Notes: generated by a model from the letters alone, not told the origin. Numbered from the stretch's first letter, positions 1 to 11,422 are shown. The stretch is 20,416 bases of DNA from Jimgerdemannia flammicorona (GCA_003990745.1 RBNI01001912.1:1-20416), one strand, 5' to 3'. Made by a program: numbers and translations.

Positions 1-36
1 TTTTTTTATAGTCACTTGGACTCTGCCTTTATTATC
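1..36 (-). terminator. 3' end of LINE A: AATAAA, conserved tail, poly(A)
   Basis: On the minus strand AATAAA (33-28) is followed by GTCCAAGTGACTATA and then A's that run off the window. The same arrangement ends copies Y and X, so this is the family's 3' terminus with its polyadenylation signal. The bases AGTC-CAAGT-GACT can form a small 4-bp hairpin. Confidence 0.85.
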
Positions 37-69
37 AGTCTATGGTTAAATATACATCATCACCACCCA

Positions 70-3000
70 CTACCCAATCCCCATAGGGGGGTTCCTCCCC
101 ACCTCCTCACGAATAAAGATCACCCTATCACCTACTATGCCAACTCTCCCCCCACTCTGGCCACAAATTCACTCCACTAAGTGGTGTCGCCGACCACCCT
201 GCAGCCCCCAACCAAGCCACCAGCCTGTTAAGGTGTCTTCCATAAGCCTATGCCACCGCACCAACTGGTCCCCCAATTCCTGCCTACTTCTATCCTCAAA
301 AACGAATAACCAGTGACTGGCCAGTCCTACCCAAATAGCCAATGCCCAGCCCAAAGTAATCCACTCCTTCCCTATCCCCACTACCAATCTATCCCTCAAG
401 TCCTCCCACCTCCCTCTCACTTCATCTCTCCTACGCCTTACCCCAAAGTGCTCCCCAATTGTTTGCCAGAAATCCCCTAACACCTCACACTCTCCTAGCC
501 AATGTTCAGGCGTCTGCACCCAACCGCCCTCCTGCCCTACATTATGGCACTCCTCACAATCAAAACACCCCCCTACGATGAGGTGCCCTGAGCAAAAGTT
601 GAGCATCACATTCCTCCACAGCATGCGCCACCAGACCACCCAGTACTTTGGTGGCATCCACTTTCTCACTGCAACACTCCAAGCCCAAACACCATGCCAG
701 TTCCACTCTTTGCCAATCCCAACTCCTTGCCAACCGCTAGGCCACAGATCCTGGCCCAGTCCCCTTTGGCATTCCATTCCATCACCAATGTCGAAATCAA
801 TTAAAGGGGTACCCCCCAGCAGTACGTGATCCCATCTCTACATTGCCGGGTCCCAATCCTCCTCTCCTTCATTCCCCTGCCAACGAATTCCAATGTGGTG
901 CACCCCCTCTGCTATCTCCCACCAAAATCCTCTATATCGCAGCTGCTTAGTATCCTGAAGTCCAACTAATGCGCGGAGATCCCCTGTCATGCCCCTTGGT
1001 GATGTCCACCTCTCCCAGATCTTCTGTAGCAGAGGGACCCAGCTGCCTCCTCCCAATTCCACTGCCCTCTTTAGCCACTATGCTCGCAGACAGTGTAACC
1101 ATTTCGGGAAATCAACCAGCCCAAGCCCACCTCTCGCCACTGGTAGGGACAAGGTCTCCCAACCAATCTGACTCTGCCGTCCAGCCCAAATCCATCCTTT
1201 GGCTGACTTCACCAATCTCTTCACCACCCAAGCTGGGAAGTCCAGATGATAGGCTAGGTACCACAGCTTCAGCAGCCAGTAGACATTCAAAATCGAGACC
1301 TGTCCTGCCAGAGAAAAATGTCTTCCCCCCCAACTCTGCAGGGCCTCCTCCCAGATTCCAATCCTTTGCTCCCACCAGTACCTAGGCAGAACTGACCCAT
1401 AGACCGACAGATAGATGCCCAAGTACCGCACTGCTTCACCAGTGGGGACGATTGTTCTGATAACCTCCCCTCCCACCAGACCATTGCCGAGCACCATCGT
1501 TTCACACTTATGCCAATTCAACTTCGCTCCTGAATTCTCCTCATACCACTCCACAGTCTTCTTGAGCTCTCCAACATCAGCAATCGAACCCAAACCAACC
1601 ACCATGTCATCAGCAAAGGCCCCAACTTTCCAGCCTATGCCAAAGACAGAGAGTCCTTCTATCCTTCGCCTAATTCTATCCATAAGGGGTTCCAGAGAAA
1701 GAGCATACAAATGGGGGAAAGTGGATCCCCCTGGGGCACCCCCCTGCCTAAGGGGAATGCTACTCCTCTATGACCATTGCACATGAGCACAGCCCTACTT
1801 CCTTCCAGTAAGCTGACCATTGCCGACCGGAATTGGGATGGAACCCCCATCCTATCCAAAACTTTCGCCAGCCAGACTCTTTGCACCTGGTCATAAGCCT
1901 TCTCCTGGTCCAAGAAGACTAAATGCCCATCCAGTCCACAGGCCCTTGCCCCTTCAATAACTCCATATACCCAGGCAGTGTCATCCCTGATGAGTCGACT
2001 GCCCACAAATCCCCTCTGCTCAATACCCACGACTTGCTGGGCCACCTTCTGTAGTCTTGCCACCACCACCTTAGTCACCAACTTCCTGTCCATATCTAGC
2101 AGCATTATTGGCCGCCAGTTCTTCCAATCCTCCCGCCTTCCTTTGTTCTTATAAAGTAGCATCACCAATCCAAGGTCCTGCTCCCCCATCCACCTCCCAG
2201 TCTATAGAATGGAGTCACACAACTCCGTCATCTCTCCCATCACCCCTGGGACTCCAACCATTCGCTTCCAAAAGTCCCAGGGCAGACCATCCTCTCCAGG
2301 CGCCATACCTAGCATTGTCGCAGCAAGAACCTGGTGGATCTCATCCTCCTGTACTGTCATTACCAAATCATCTAGCCCCTCGACACATGTTGGGTGCCAA
2401 TCCTCTAATGCTCAGTCAATAGTCTCGGCATCTGCCCCACCCTCCTCCTCACTCCACAATCCACTCCATCTCTCCTTCAGCGATCCAAGAATGGCCTGTA
2501 CCCTGTGCACCAGTATTCCATCTGAGTCTAACACTGTTTCCCACCGTTGTTGTACCTGCCTCGCCCTAAGAGCCCTCGTAAGAAACTTGGAAGGCCTCTC
2601 CCCTTCCTCCAAATCCTGCCAGCGGAGCCATGCCACCAAACTCTGTACCCCCGCTTCTTCCTCTTCCCGCAGCACCTGTTGTAGTTCCCCAACCTCCATT
2701 TTCGCTCTCATTAACCTCCAGTCTTCCTCTCCCTCCAGCATTTTCAACCTCGCCCACTCCTCCAGGAGCTTGGTTAACCTAATAGAAGCCCAACGCACTC
2801 TATGCCTCCTCTGCCTCCCTGCCTCCTTGCCGGCTTCACTCCAATAAATCTTGGCTATCTCCTTCATCCTCATCCACTGAACCCCAACTGAGGCACCTTC
2901 CTGCCTCCAGTTCACCACCCTCAGCTGAATGTCCTTAGCCCACTCTTCCCACTGGGTCTTGTCATCTAACAAAGAGGAATTGAGGCGCCAATGTCCAGGC

Positions 3001-3725
3001 CCATCCCCACTTCCCCCAAAGCGCCCCTGTCCCAAAAGCCCCCAGTGATCCAACCATAGATACCATTCTACCTTCAGTGACTTCCAAACATCAAGGCCCC
3101 AGCAACTGGCTGTCAGAATCCAGTCGATTCTCATCTCCAGACCCCCTGCCCAATGTATATAAACCCTCCTATTCCCCCAGCACTCCCTCCCAGCATCTAC
3201 TAGTATACTAAGTCTCTCGACCTCCTCCCATGCCCCCAGTCCTCCACTCCTGCTCTCAGCACCTCGCCCTCCATCTGTTCTATCCAAAAGTGAGTCTCGA
3301 ACCATGTTGAAATCACCCCCAAGTACATCTACCCTGGCTTCAACAAAACTCTCACTCTCCAGTAAACCTGTCATCCAATTGACCTGCTCACCCCTCACTG
3401 CAGGGCAGTAGCAGGAGCCAATGGTAACAGGCTCTCAACCTGCACGAATCCACTCGCCCCAGACTAGTCTCTCCCCCCAGCTCCTCACATCCTGAATCTC
3501 CCCTCTGCCTCTCCTAACCAAAATTCCAACCTTGCCCTTCCAAACCGCCACACCTCCCCATTCCTTTGTCTACTCCATCATATCAGACTCAGCCTCACAC
3601 CTATCATCCTGCAACAGGAAGAGATCGGCCTCCAATCCGTTCAACCAAGTAAAAATGTTCCTTCTCCGAATAACCCCCCGTAACCCATTTACATTTAAAG
3701 AAAAAAAGTTGGTTGTACTGTTCAT
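70..3725 (-). pseudogene. LINE A ORF2: endonuclease / reverse transcriptase (broken)
   Basis: About 1,218 codons, starting at the ATG at 3725, 30 nt after the ORF1 stop. The start is supported by copy X, which has the same N-terminus. The APE endonuclease occupies about codons 1-245: an N-terminal FSLNVNGLRG block, GGDFN near 136-140, and the catalytic SDH changed to LDH near 225. Reverse transcriptase motifs are FLDQEKAYD (about 604-612), GVPQGDPLSP (about 661-670) and FADDM (about 704). A C-terminal finger CX2C...HX4C lies near 1057-1080. Stops lie at codons 52, 97, 438 and 508 and at 1080-1078, 840-838 and 171-169. A one-base deletion near 1711 shifts the frame between the PLSP and YALSLEP blocks. 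Most stops read as CGA or TGG/CAG changed to TGA or TAG. No RNase H domain was seen. Confidence 0.9.
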
Positions 3726-3755
3726 AATGAAATATAGTATGTTCGCAATCGATCT

Positions 3756-5780
3756 CTACTGCTCCATGTTCATCTCCTCCTGTGCCGTGTCCAGATTGTG
3801 CTCTGCATCCACTTCCTCCTCTTCTGCCCTCTGCGCCTCCAATCCAGCCAGCAGTTCATTCATCTCTCCATCAGCCTTCTCCTCAAACTCCTCTTGGTAT
3901 TCAATGCATGCCTCCTGCCAGAGCTGCAGTCCATGTTGCTTGTTCCAGCAGTATTCAGCCCTCTCCCCAGCAACGACCGCCATCTCTGCCTCCCGCTCCT
4001 TATCTACCTCATAGCCCTCCTCCTCCAGATACACCGCCAGGATCTCCGCCTTCAATGCCATCACCACTCCTTCCCCCTGCAAAATCCTTGCCCAATGCTC
4101 ATCACTCATCACCCTCAGATCCACCTCACCGAGCTCCTCAGCCGCCAGGTTATTCATCATTCAGCACATCCACAGGAGGTTCCCCACCTCCTTTCCTCCA
4201 GGGGTCGCCGGCCTCCTACTATCCAGCATTGTGGTGTCAGCTCCAGCACTCACAGCCTCATCCCACTCCTCTGGGACATCCACCATTTCCTCCTCACCAA
4301 CCGCCCCCACTTGTCCCCCATCCACCGCCTCCGGAACTCCAAAATGCACTCGCTGGGCCCCCTTCATTGGCACATCCTCCTCCACCCTGCTTCATGAAGC
4401 TGGGCCCCGCCTGATGAGGGGAGTAGGTGTCGGAGAATCCTCCCATGTCTCATCCCAAACCTCCAGCATACCATCAGCATATGGGTCCTTGCCAGACTTC
4501 TCCCTGTTCTCAGCAGTCCCCTTCCCAGCACTTTCACCTCCCTCACCTACCCAGACGCTTGCATTAACCCCCTCCGTTGCCACCATCTTGCTCGCCTCCC
4601 TCTGAGGTCCCCCCTTCATCTTCACCAGCAGTTCCTTCTGCCTCTTACGTCCCTGCTCTCATTCCCACTGCCCCTTGCTCACTCAAAGCCGCTTCCCATC
4701 CACCACCTCCAAGTGCGTCGCCTCCTCGAAGGCCCTCTAAGCCTTCGCCCTCCTTTCCACTGCACCACTCAGCTCTTCCAGCGCTTCCAATAGGTCCTCT
4801 TCCTCCTCCTCACTCCCCTTCATCCTCGTCACCTTACACATGATTGCCCCCCAGACCATACCAGAAGGCCAGTCCCTTGCCTTCCCGGTTGCCTCCTTTC
4901 CTGCCAACCGAATCCTCACATCCATGTCTCCCGTCCTGAGCGAAGTCCCCTCCCAGACTCTAAATCCAATATCCACCACCTCGCCGTACTCCGCCATGAC
5001 CTCCTCAACTCTCTTTCTCGTCTCCATTGCCATCACTGTGGGCACTCCTTTCACCAACAGTTGGACCACTCTAGGGTCCCACTTCAGACATCGAGCCATT
5101 GGTACACACACCTCCCCAACTACTAATCCAACCTTCAATGCCTCCTCCAATGGCTCAGCCTCCTCGAAACCCACCTCCACTCCCTCCAGTCCCTTCAAAA
5201 ACTTTACGGAAGCCGCTCCAGCCACCTGCTTAGCAATCAGCCCCAAGACCATTTTCACCGTCACCACTAGGCCTCGGAAGCACAGTGTCACTGCGAATGC
5301 CAAAATTGATTTCTTGAGTAATGGTGCTACTGCCAGGCCCGTCACACCATCTGCCAAATCCCCTTGTCTCCCAAGCCCCAGTCGCTCAGCCGCACCATCC
5401 ACTGTCCCATCTGGATTTTTTTCCAGATCAGCAGTCCCCCCTCCATCAGCCGTCACACCCCCCCCAGCCACTACACCTCCAGCCCCACTGCCCCCTCTGC
5501 CAAGGGCCACTCCCCCATGTACTGTCGCCTTCTCTGTTTCCTTGCCTTTCTTCAACCAACCCTCCAGCCTCGGCGCCGGCCTCCTCCCCTTCACCGTCTC
5601 TGCAAAGCTCGCCCTTCCAGATCCCTGTCCTCCACTACCACCTCCTCCCCTTCCTCACCCACCTGCCAGCAGCCCCCTCATTCCTCCCCCCAGGCCTGGA
5701 CCCCTCCCCACCTGCTGCCAGTCGAAAGCGCTTGGGCCACCCTGCCCAGTACACACCTTAGGTTGTCTGTCAGTTGCTAT
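3756..5780 (-). pseudogene. LINE A ORF1: gag-like RNA-binding protein (broken by stops only)
   Basis: A 675-codon frame with no indels but six in-frame stops (codons 42, 348, 366, 374, 463, 540). The expected start position reads ATA instead of ATG. In order it shows: a Gly/Arg-rich N-terminus, a FAETV block and an LEGWLKKGK block; a hydrophobic segment (CFRGLVVTVKMVLGLIA); a stretch from VQLLVKGVP through EYGEVVDIGF to DMDVRIRLA that looks like an RRM-type fold; and an acidic, Glu-rich, probably coiled-coil C-terminus ending EEMNMEQ. No CCHC zinc knuckle is visible. By family analogy it would coat the element RNA; that role is inferred. Copy B keeps CGA at the codon that is TGA at 374 here, which shows the decay route directly. 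Confidence 0.85.
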
Positions 5781-5864
5781 GTTGTTAGTCTCTTTTCTCC
5801 AAAAACGATATTGTGAGTGCTCTCCAAAGGTTGTGTAACCCGAATGGTACTGGAAAGAGATGTC
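5781..5864 (-). other. 5' UTR of LINE A
   Basis: This stretch aligns by eye with the 5' regions of B, X, G and F, for example a shared GTTTTTGGAGAAAAG block with F and a TTACACAAC-type block with B. The 5' limit at TGACATCT agrees with X, whose upstream base is fixed by a target-site duplication. An internal promoter is expected for a LINE but I see no defined motif. Confidence 0.65.
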
Positions 5865-7912
5865 ACCTCCTCCTCTTCAGCCCTCTGAGCCTCTAGTCCT
5901 GCCAACAGCTCATTCATCTCCCCATCTGCCTTCTCCTCGAATTCCTCCCAGTACTCCAGGCAGGCTTCCTGCTAGAGCTGCAGTCCATGATGCTTGGTCC
6001 AGCAGTATTCAGCCCCCTCTCCAGCGACTTCTGCCATCTCTGCCTCCCACTCCTTATCTACCTCATAGCTCTCCTCCTCCAGATATACCACCAGGATCTC
6101 CACCTTCAATGCCATCACCACCCCTTCCCTCTACAAAATCCTCGCCCAATGTTCATCACTCATCACCCTCAGATCCACCTCACCAAGCTCCTCAGCCACC
6201 AGATTGTTCATCATCCTGCACATCCAAAGAAGGTTCCCCACCTCCTTTCCTCCAGGGATCACCGGCCTCCCACCATCCAGCATTGTGGTGTCAGCCCCAG
6301 CACTCGCAGCCTCATCCCACTCCTCTGGGATGTCCACCAGTTCCTCCTCACCCACTGCCACCACTTGTCCCCCATTCGCTGCCTCCGGAACTCCAAATTG
6401 CACCCTCTGGGCCCCCTTCATTGGTACATCCTCCTCCACCCTATTTCATGAAGCTGGGCCCTGTCTGATAAGGGGAGTAGGTATCAGAGAATTCTCCTAT
6501 ATCTCATCCCAAACCTCCAGCATACCATCGGCATATGGGTCCTTGCCAGATCTCTCCCTGTTCTCATCAGTCCCCTTCCCAGCACTTTCACCTCCCTCGC
6601 CAGCCCAGACACTCGCTTTGGCCCCCTCTGTGGCCACCATCCTGCTTGTCTCCTTCTGAGATCCCCCCTTCATCTTCGCCAGCAGTTCCTTCTGCCTCTT
6701 ACATCCCTGATCTCGATCCCACTGCACCTTGCTCACTTGACACCACTTCCCATCCACCACCTCCAGGTGCCTCGCCTCCTCAAAGACCCTCCAAGCCTTC
6801 ACCCACTGTTCCACTGCACCACTCAGCTCTTCCAGCACTTCCAATAGGTCCTCTTCCTCTCCCTCGCTCCCCTTCATCCTCATCACCTTGCACACAATCG
6901 CCCCCCAGACCATACCAGAAGGCCAGTCCCTTGCCTTCCCAGTTGCCTCCTTTCCTATCAACCAAATCCTCACATCCATGTCTCCCATCCTGAGTGAAGT
7001 CCCCTCCCAGACTCTAAATCCAATATTCACTACCTCTCCATACTCCACCATGACCTCCTCAACTCTTTTCCTCATCTCCATCGCCATCACCATGGGCACC
7101 CCTTTCACCAACAGTTGGACCACTCTGGGGTCCCATTTTGAGCCATCAGTACACACACCTCCCCAACTACCAATCCAACCTTCAATGCTTCCTCCAATGG
7201 CTCAGCCTCCTCAAAACCCACCTCTACTCCTTCCAGTTCCTTCAAAAACTTTATGGATGCCACTCCAGCCACCTGCTTAGCAATCAACCCCAAGACCATT
7301 TTTACTGTCACCGCTAGGCCCCAGAAGTACAGTGTCACTGCGAATGCCGAAATTGATTTTTTGAGTAACGGTGCCACTGCCAGGCCCATCACACCATCTG
7401 CCAAATCCCCTTGTCTCCCAGGCCCCCATCTCTCAGCTGCACCATCCACAGTCACATCTGGATTTTTTTCCAGATCAGCAGTCCCATCTCCATCAGCCAT
7501 CACACCCCCCCCAGCCACTACACCTCCAGCCCCACCGCCCCCTCTGCCAAGGGCCCCTCCTCCATGTACAGTCACCTTCTCTGTCTCCTTGCCTTTCTTC
7601 AACCAACCCTCCAGCCCCGACGCCTGCCTCCTCCCCTTCACCGTCTCAGCAAAACTTGCCTCCCAGAACCTTGACCTCCACTACCACCTCCTCTCCTTCT
7701 ATGCCCACCTGCCAGCAGCCCCCTCATCCCTCCCCCCAGGCCAGGGCCTCTCCCCACTTGCTGCCAGTCGAACGCGCTCGGGCCACCCTTCCCAGTATGC
7801 ACCTCAGATTGCCTGTTGGTCATCATGTTGCTAGTCTCTTTTTCTTCAAAACGATGTTGTAGTTGCTTTCCGAATGTTGTGTAACCTGAGAGGTACTGGA
7901 GAGAGGTGTGGT
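5865..7912 (-). mobile_element. LINE copy B, 5' part only (interrupted by A)
   Basis: B holds the family 5' UTR (about 7827-7912) and nearly all of ORF1, then stops in the GAAGAGGAGGAG-coding acidic tail, exactly where the 5' end of A begins. LINEs normally lose the 5' end, not the 3' end, so loss of all of ORF2 points to interruption by A. The remainder should be left of position 1. B itself starts inside the ORF2 finger region of copy G, in the same orientation. The alternative is a tandem duplication, because ORF1 of A and ORF1 of B form a direct repeat of about 2 kb. Confidence 0.75.
5866..7826 (-). pseudogene. LINE B ORF1, 3'-truncated and broken
   Basis: It starts at a double ATG (7826 and 7823) and follows ORF1 of A throughout. 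It has a one-base deletion near 7655, just before the FAETV block, and a 7-bp deletion near 7139 at the MARCLKWDP block. In-frame stops include a TAG at 6499-6497 (TGG in A), a TAG near 6133-6131 (CAG in A), and a TGA near 6446 at the same codon as stop 463 of A. The last 15-20 codons are cut off at the junction with A. Many differences from A are CpG to TpG or CpA, for example CGG to CAG and ACGG to ATGG. Confidence 0.85.
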
Positions 7913-7914
7913 GA

Positions 7915-9462
7915 TATTTTTTTGGCCCTCCTCAATGACATGAAGCCAATGATTGGCCATTCTCATCCAAATTGCCAGAGTCCACCCCAAAGTCAACCAT
8001 TCATCCCCAACTCTACCCACTAACCTATGTCAGAGGTCCCCCCATCTCCCTCCTTCTACCTCTACTCAGGGCTACACACCCAATCTACTCACAATACTCT
8101 ACCAAAAATCCCCCAAACCTTCACACTCTTCTAGCCAATGTTCAGGCATTTGTACTACTCCCCCCTCCTGACCAATGTCTATACATTTCTCTTTCAACAC
8201 TATCTCCAGCCATACTCTTCACACTCTGTCATATACCTTCTTCTGATCCAGGAACACTAACTGATCATTCACCCCAACAGCCCTAGCCCCTTCAATCACT
8301 CCATGGACCCAGGCAGTACCATCACAGATCAGCCAGCCTCCAACAAATCCCCTCTGTTCCACTCCTAGCACCTGCTGAGCAATCCCCTGCAGCCTAGTCA
8401 CCAAGATCTTTGTTACTAGCTTATAGTCCATGTCGAGAAGCATGATCAGCTGCCAGTTCTTCCAATCTTTCCTTCTCTAATCCTTATAGAGCAAGGAGAC
8501 CAGCCCTAGACACTGGCCCCCAATCAAAGCTCCAGATTGAAGCACCTCATCACACATCACTATTATTTCCTCCTGAGCCACTGCCACCCCAGCCATCTTC
8601 TTCCAAAAATCCCTGGGCAATCCATCCTCTCCTGGGGCAGTCCCCTTGCTTGTTGCAGCCAAGACCTTGCAAATTTCCTCCCCTGGCACCAGAACCCCCA
8701 TCATCTCCAGACCCAATACAGGGTCAGGATACCAATCCTCCAATTGACAATCAATATTCAGGGTACCCTCACCCCCCTTCTTCCTCACTCCATAAGTTCC
8801 CCCAGTGAGTCTTCAGCAATCTCAGAATTGCAGGAGTCCCCACCACCATCTCTCCATCTCTGTCCAACATATCATCCCACCACTGTTTAGTTCTCTATAC
8901 CTAGAGCAACTATGATAAAAACTTAGTGGGCCTCTCTTCTTCCTCTAACTCTGGCCACTACAGCCTCACCACCATCTCCTTTAGCTTAGCCTCTTCCTCT
9001 ATTAATAACACTTCCTTAAGCTCATTGACTTCCTTTTGAATCTGCAGCACACACTAGTCGGCTATCTCCCAATTCTCTAGTACCCCTGCCCATCTCCCCA
9101 GGAGTGTTGCCAATTGTTGTGAAGCCCATTATACTTGCTACCACTGCTGCATACTCCTTTCTTTCCCTGCCTCTCTCCAGTACCTCTGAGTACTCAACTT
9201 CAACCTCTACCAGCAATCTCTAATCACCATTCCATGCTTCCACTACTGACCAATTTTCCCAACAACCTCTATCTCCCAGCCCACCCATAGAGAACCATTC
9301 TCCACTAAAGAAAAATTCATGCACCAATGTCCAGGCCCATCCCCACTTCCCCCAAAACTCCCCCCCCCTATCAGACCCCAGTGATCCGACCATGGGCACC
9401 AAACCACCTCCAGTGCAGCCCATATATCCCCTCCCCAGCACTCCACCATCAATATACAGTCA
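7915..9462 (-). pseudogene. LINE G ORF2 remnant with internal deletion
   Basis: The order on the minus strand is: endonuclease end with an intact SDH (9460-9300), a badly decayed linker (9300-8800), an APGEDGLPRDFWKK block and N-terminal RT (8788-8477), then EQRGFVGG and FLDQKKVYD, which is RT motif A (8443-8219). At about 8185 the RVWLEIVLK stretch that follows motif A joins directly to the finger sequence (CIDIGQEGG, PEHWLEEC). RT motifs B and C and the thumb, about 1.3 kb, are therefore deleted, and the frame is kept across the join. The endonuclease Ser codon is still TCG, whereas A has TTG. The remnant ends within the post-finger region at B. Confidence 0.75.
9453..9462. repeat. Target-site duplication of X, left copy
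   Basis: TATACAGTCA here matches TATCTAGTCA at 16278-16287 at 8 of 10 positions. The probable original is TATCCAGTCA, with one change in each copy. Joining the flanks restores the ORF2 endonuclease sequence of copy G on the minus strand. Confidence 0.75.
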
Positions 9463-9538
9463 TGACATCTACCATTCAGGTGACACAGGACTCAGACAAC
9501 ACTTTTTTCAATGTTTTTGGTGATAGACAACTATCAAC
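9463..9538 (+). other. 5' UTR of LINE X
   Basis: It matches the 5' UTR of G (minus strand, 16598-16512) closely, sharing a CAGGTGACACA block, a GACTCAGACAACACTTT block and a TTTTTGGTGA block. It matches A more loosely. No promoter motif can be assigned. Confidence 0.65.
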
Positions 9539-11391
9539 ATAGATGGCAATGATCAAACTGGTGAGCTTGCTGGCCAGGGGGGCAGTGGTGCCTTTGGCTG
9601 GCAACAGGTGGAGAGGAGGGGAGATGGTTTGGGGATGCCAGGGGCCTCAATGGCTGGCCGAGGCACTGGTGGTAGAGGGAGGGGTGGCTTGAGGCAGTGA
9701 GGAGGAGAGAGGTTGACCTTTGCTGACAAGGTCAAGATGGGGAGGATGGCCTTGGATCTGGATGGTTGGCTGAGCCTGCAGAAGGTGTCGATGGCTGCTG
9801 CTGAGGGTCAGGGAGGAGTGCCCAGGGGAGTGTTGGGTGGTAGGAGAGGGGGGGGAGTAGGGGCTGGTGATGTGACAGTGGTTGATGGATCAGAACAGAG
9901 GGTGGGCATGAGGCCCAGGAACCTGGTGGATGGAGTGATGGGCATAGTGTCAGCACCATTACTTAAGAAATCAAGGTTGGAATTTGCTGTCACAATGTGC
10001 TTCAGGGGCTTGGCAGTGACTGCAAGGATGATCCTAGGGCTGGTGGCACAGGAGGTGAAGGGGGCAGTATCAGTGAAGTTTTTGAAGAGGAAAGAAGGGG
10101 TTGAGGTGGGGTTTGAGGAAGAGGAAGCATTGTTGGCTGCCATGGAGAAGGGAGTGATAATGGGTGGAGTTGTGGTCCCTATAGCCAGGTGCATGTACTG
10201 GAACCCCGAGTGGTGTAGTTGACAGTGTTGGATTTTCCTATAGTATTGAGGGAGAGGGCCAGAGAGTTGATTGTGGGGGTGGTCAAGGAGTATGGGGAGA
10301 TTGTGGACATTGGGTTCAAGGTCTGGGAAGGAACAGAGCTTCAGACTGGTGACATTGATGTCCAGGTGAGGCTGGCCGGAAAGGAGAATGCAGGAAAGAT
10401 GAGAGATTGGCCAGCAACTCTGAAGTGGAGACTGGTAGAGTGCAAGGTCATGCGAGTGAAGCAGACTCTGGAAGAGGAGGAAGATTTGCTTGAGGCCCTC
10501 GAGGACCTAGAGGGGGTAGTCAAGAGGAGGAGATTGGCTTGGCAGGAGTATGAAGTGAAGACAGTGGTGGAAGTAGTCAAGGGGAAGAGGACCAGGGTGG
10601 ACAAGGTGATCTGGGAGAAGATGTAAGGGAGGAGAATCCAGAAGGAGTGGCTGGCAAAGTTGGGTAGTGGTGGGGCTGGCAGTAGTACAGGGGGAGAGCA
10701 GGATTGCATGCAAGTGACTGGGCAGGGGGAAGTGGGATGGCCCAAGGTGGGGCCCAGGATGGACCAAGTGAGGAGAAGTAGAGCAGCATGGAGGTGGATG
10801 TAGAGGAGTCCAACCTCAGTATAGTGTCCCAGGTAGGGCAGAGGGTGAGGAGGAGTTACTGGATGTCCTGGATGAGGAATGGGATGAGTTAGTGAGGAGG
10901 AGCACTTTGGTGGACCTGGGGGTGGGGGTTGGTCAGGTCACCCAGTGTATGGCAGAGGCAGTAGATGAGGAGAAGTGGCTGTGGAAGACTTTGGAAGGGG
11001 TGGCAGCAGAGGAGCTGGAGGGAGAGGACTTCTGGTTATGGAAGAAAGGCATTGGGAGGAAATCCTTTATGGAGAGGAGGTGCCGAGGAAGGTTCAAAAT
11101 GAGATACTGGCAGTACTATTGAAATCAGTTGAATATCAGGTCAATGATCAGAGAGAGGTGGAACTTCAGGGGATTGAAAATGACTGGGTGGCTTACTTGT
11201 AGGGATCGAGGAAGGGTTTGGAGAAGTGGAGAGTGGTCTGTGCAGACTATTGGGCAGAGAAAGAAGTGGTGGATAGAGTGGAATGTCAGGAAATCTTGAA
11301 GGCATTGGATGCTCAGGCTGTAGCAGAGGGAGACTTGGAAGCAGAGCAGCAATTAGATCTGGCTGTAGATGAGATGAGCATGGAATACTAG
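9539..11391 (+). pseudogene. LINE X ORF1: gag-like protein (broken)
   Basis: The start position reads ATA, as in A and G. The frame runs through FGWQQVERRG, a TGA at 9698-9700, FADKV, LDGWL and CFRGLAVTARMILGLVA. Near 10206 a one-base loss shifts the frame, followed by a TAG at 10216-10218 (CAG in the family). The RRM-like part continues from 10219 (EYGEIVDIGFKVWEG, GDIDVQVRLAGKE). A stop at 10624 and a decayed middle follow, then an acidic C-terminus with a TAG at 11203 and the final TAG at 11389. The last residues, DEMSMEY, match the end of ORF1 of A. The ORF2 start follows 31 nt later. Confidence 0.8.
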
Positions 11392-11422
11392 GTTGGGTTA
11401 TCACATTCAAACATTATTCAAT

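Larger units (their letters stand above)
1..5864 (-). mobile_element. LINE copy A, full length, degenerate
   Basis: This is a complete non-LTR retrotransposon on the minus strand. It runs from a 5' end near 5864 (reading TGACATCTC, like the start of copy X) through ORF1 and ORF2 to a poly(A) tract seen as T's at 1-7. It uses target-primed reverse transcription machinery: an APE-type endonuclease and a reverse transcriptase. It carries 6 premature stops in ORF1 and 7 stops plus one frameshift in ORF2, nearly all explained by transitions, so it is dead but recent. It is CpG-rich (about 18 CpG in the first 1,000 bases). Its 5' end abuts the interrupted ORF1 of copy B in the same orientation, which suggests that A inserted into B. 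I cannot assign it to a named clade; Tad1-like or another fungal APE-type LINE is my guess. Confidence 0.9.
7913..9462 (-). mobile_element. LINE copy G, 3'-ward segment (ORF2 remnant)
   Basis: Read on the minus strand, this begins in the endonuclease C-terminus (CWGGDIWAALEVVWCPWSDHWG, 9455-9390), passes the linker and the N-terminal half of RT, and ends in the finger region. It then meets the 5' end of B near 7912. Its upstream continuation is 16278-16598, on the far side of X. About 3 CpG remain in 1.55 kb. Confidence 0.8.

Noticed and set aside
4840..5838. A 332-codon plus-strand open frame rich in Pro and Ser, with similar ones at 3782-4414, 5860-6468 and 7253-7834
   Set aside because: They are antisense to the LINE ORF1 copies. 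The C-rich antisense strand lacks stops and gives Pro/Ser-rich frames with no domain.
3808..7912. A simple tandem duplication of ORF1 (A and B copies in direct repeat)
   Set aside because: Not fully excluded, but the junction falls exactly at the family 5' end, as expected for insertion. The two copies also differ by many CpG transitions and separate indels.
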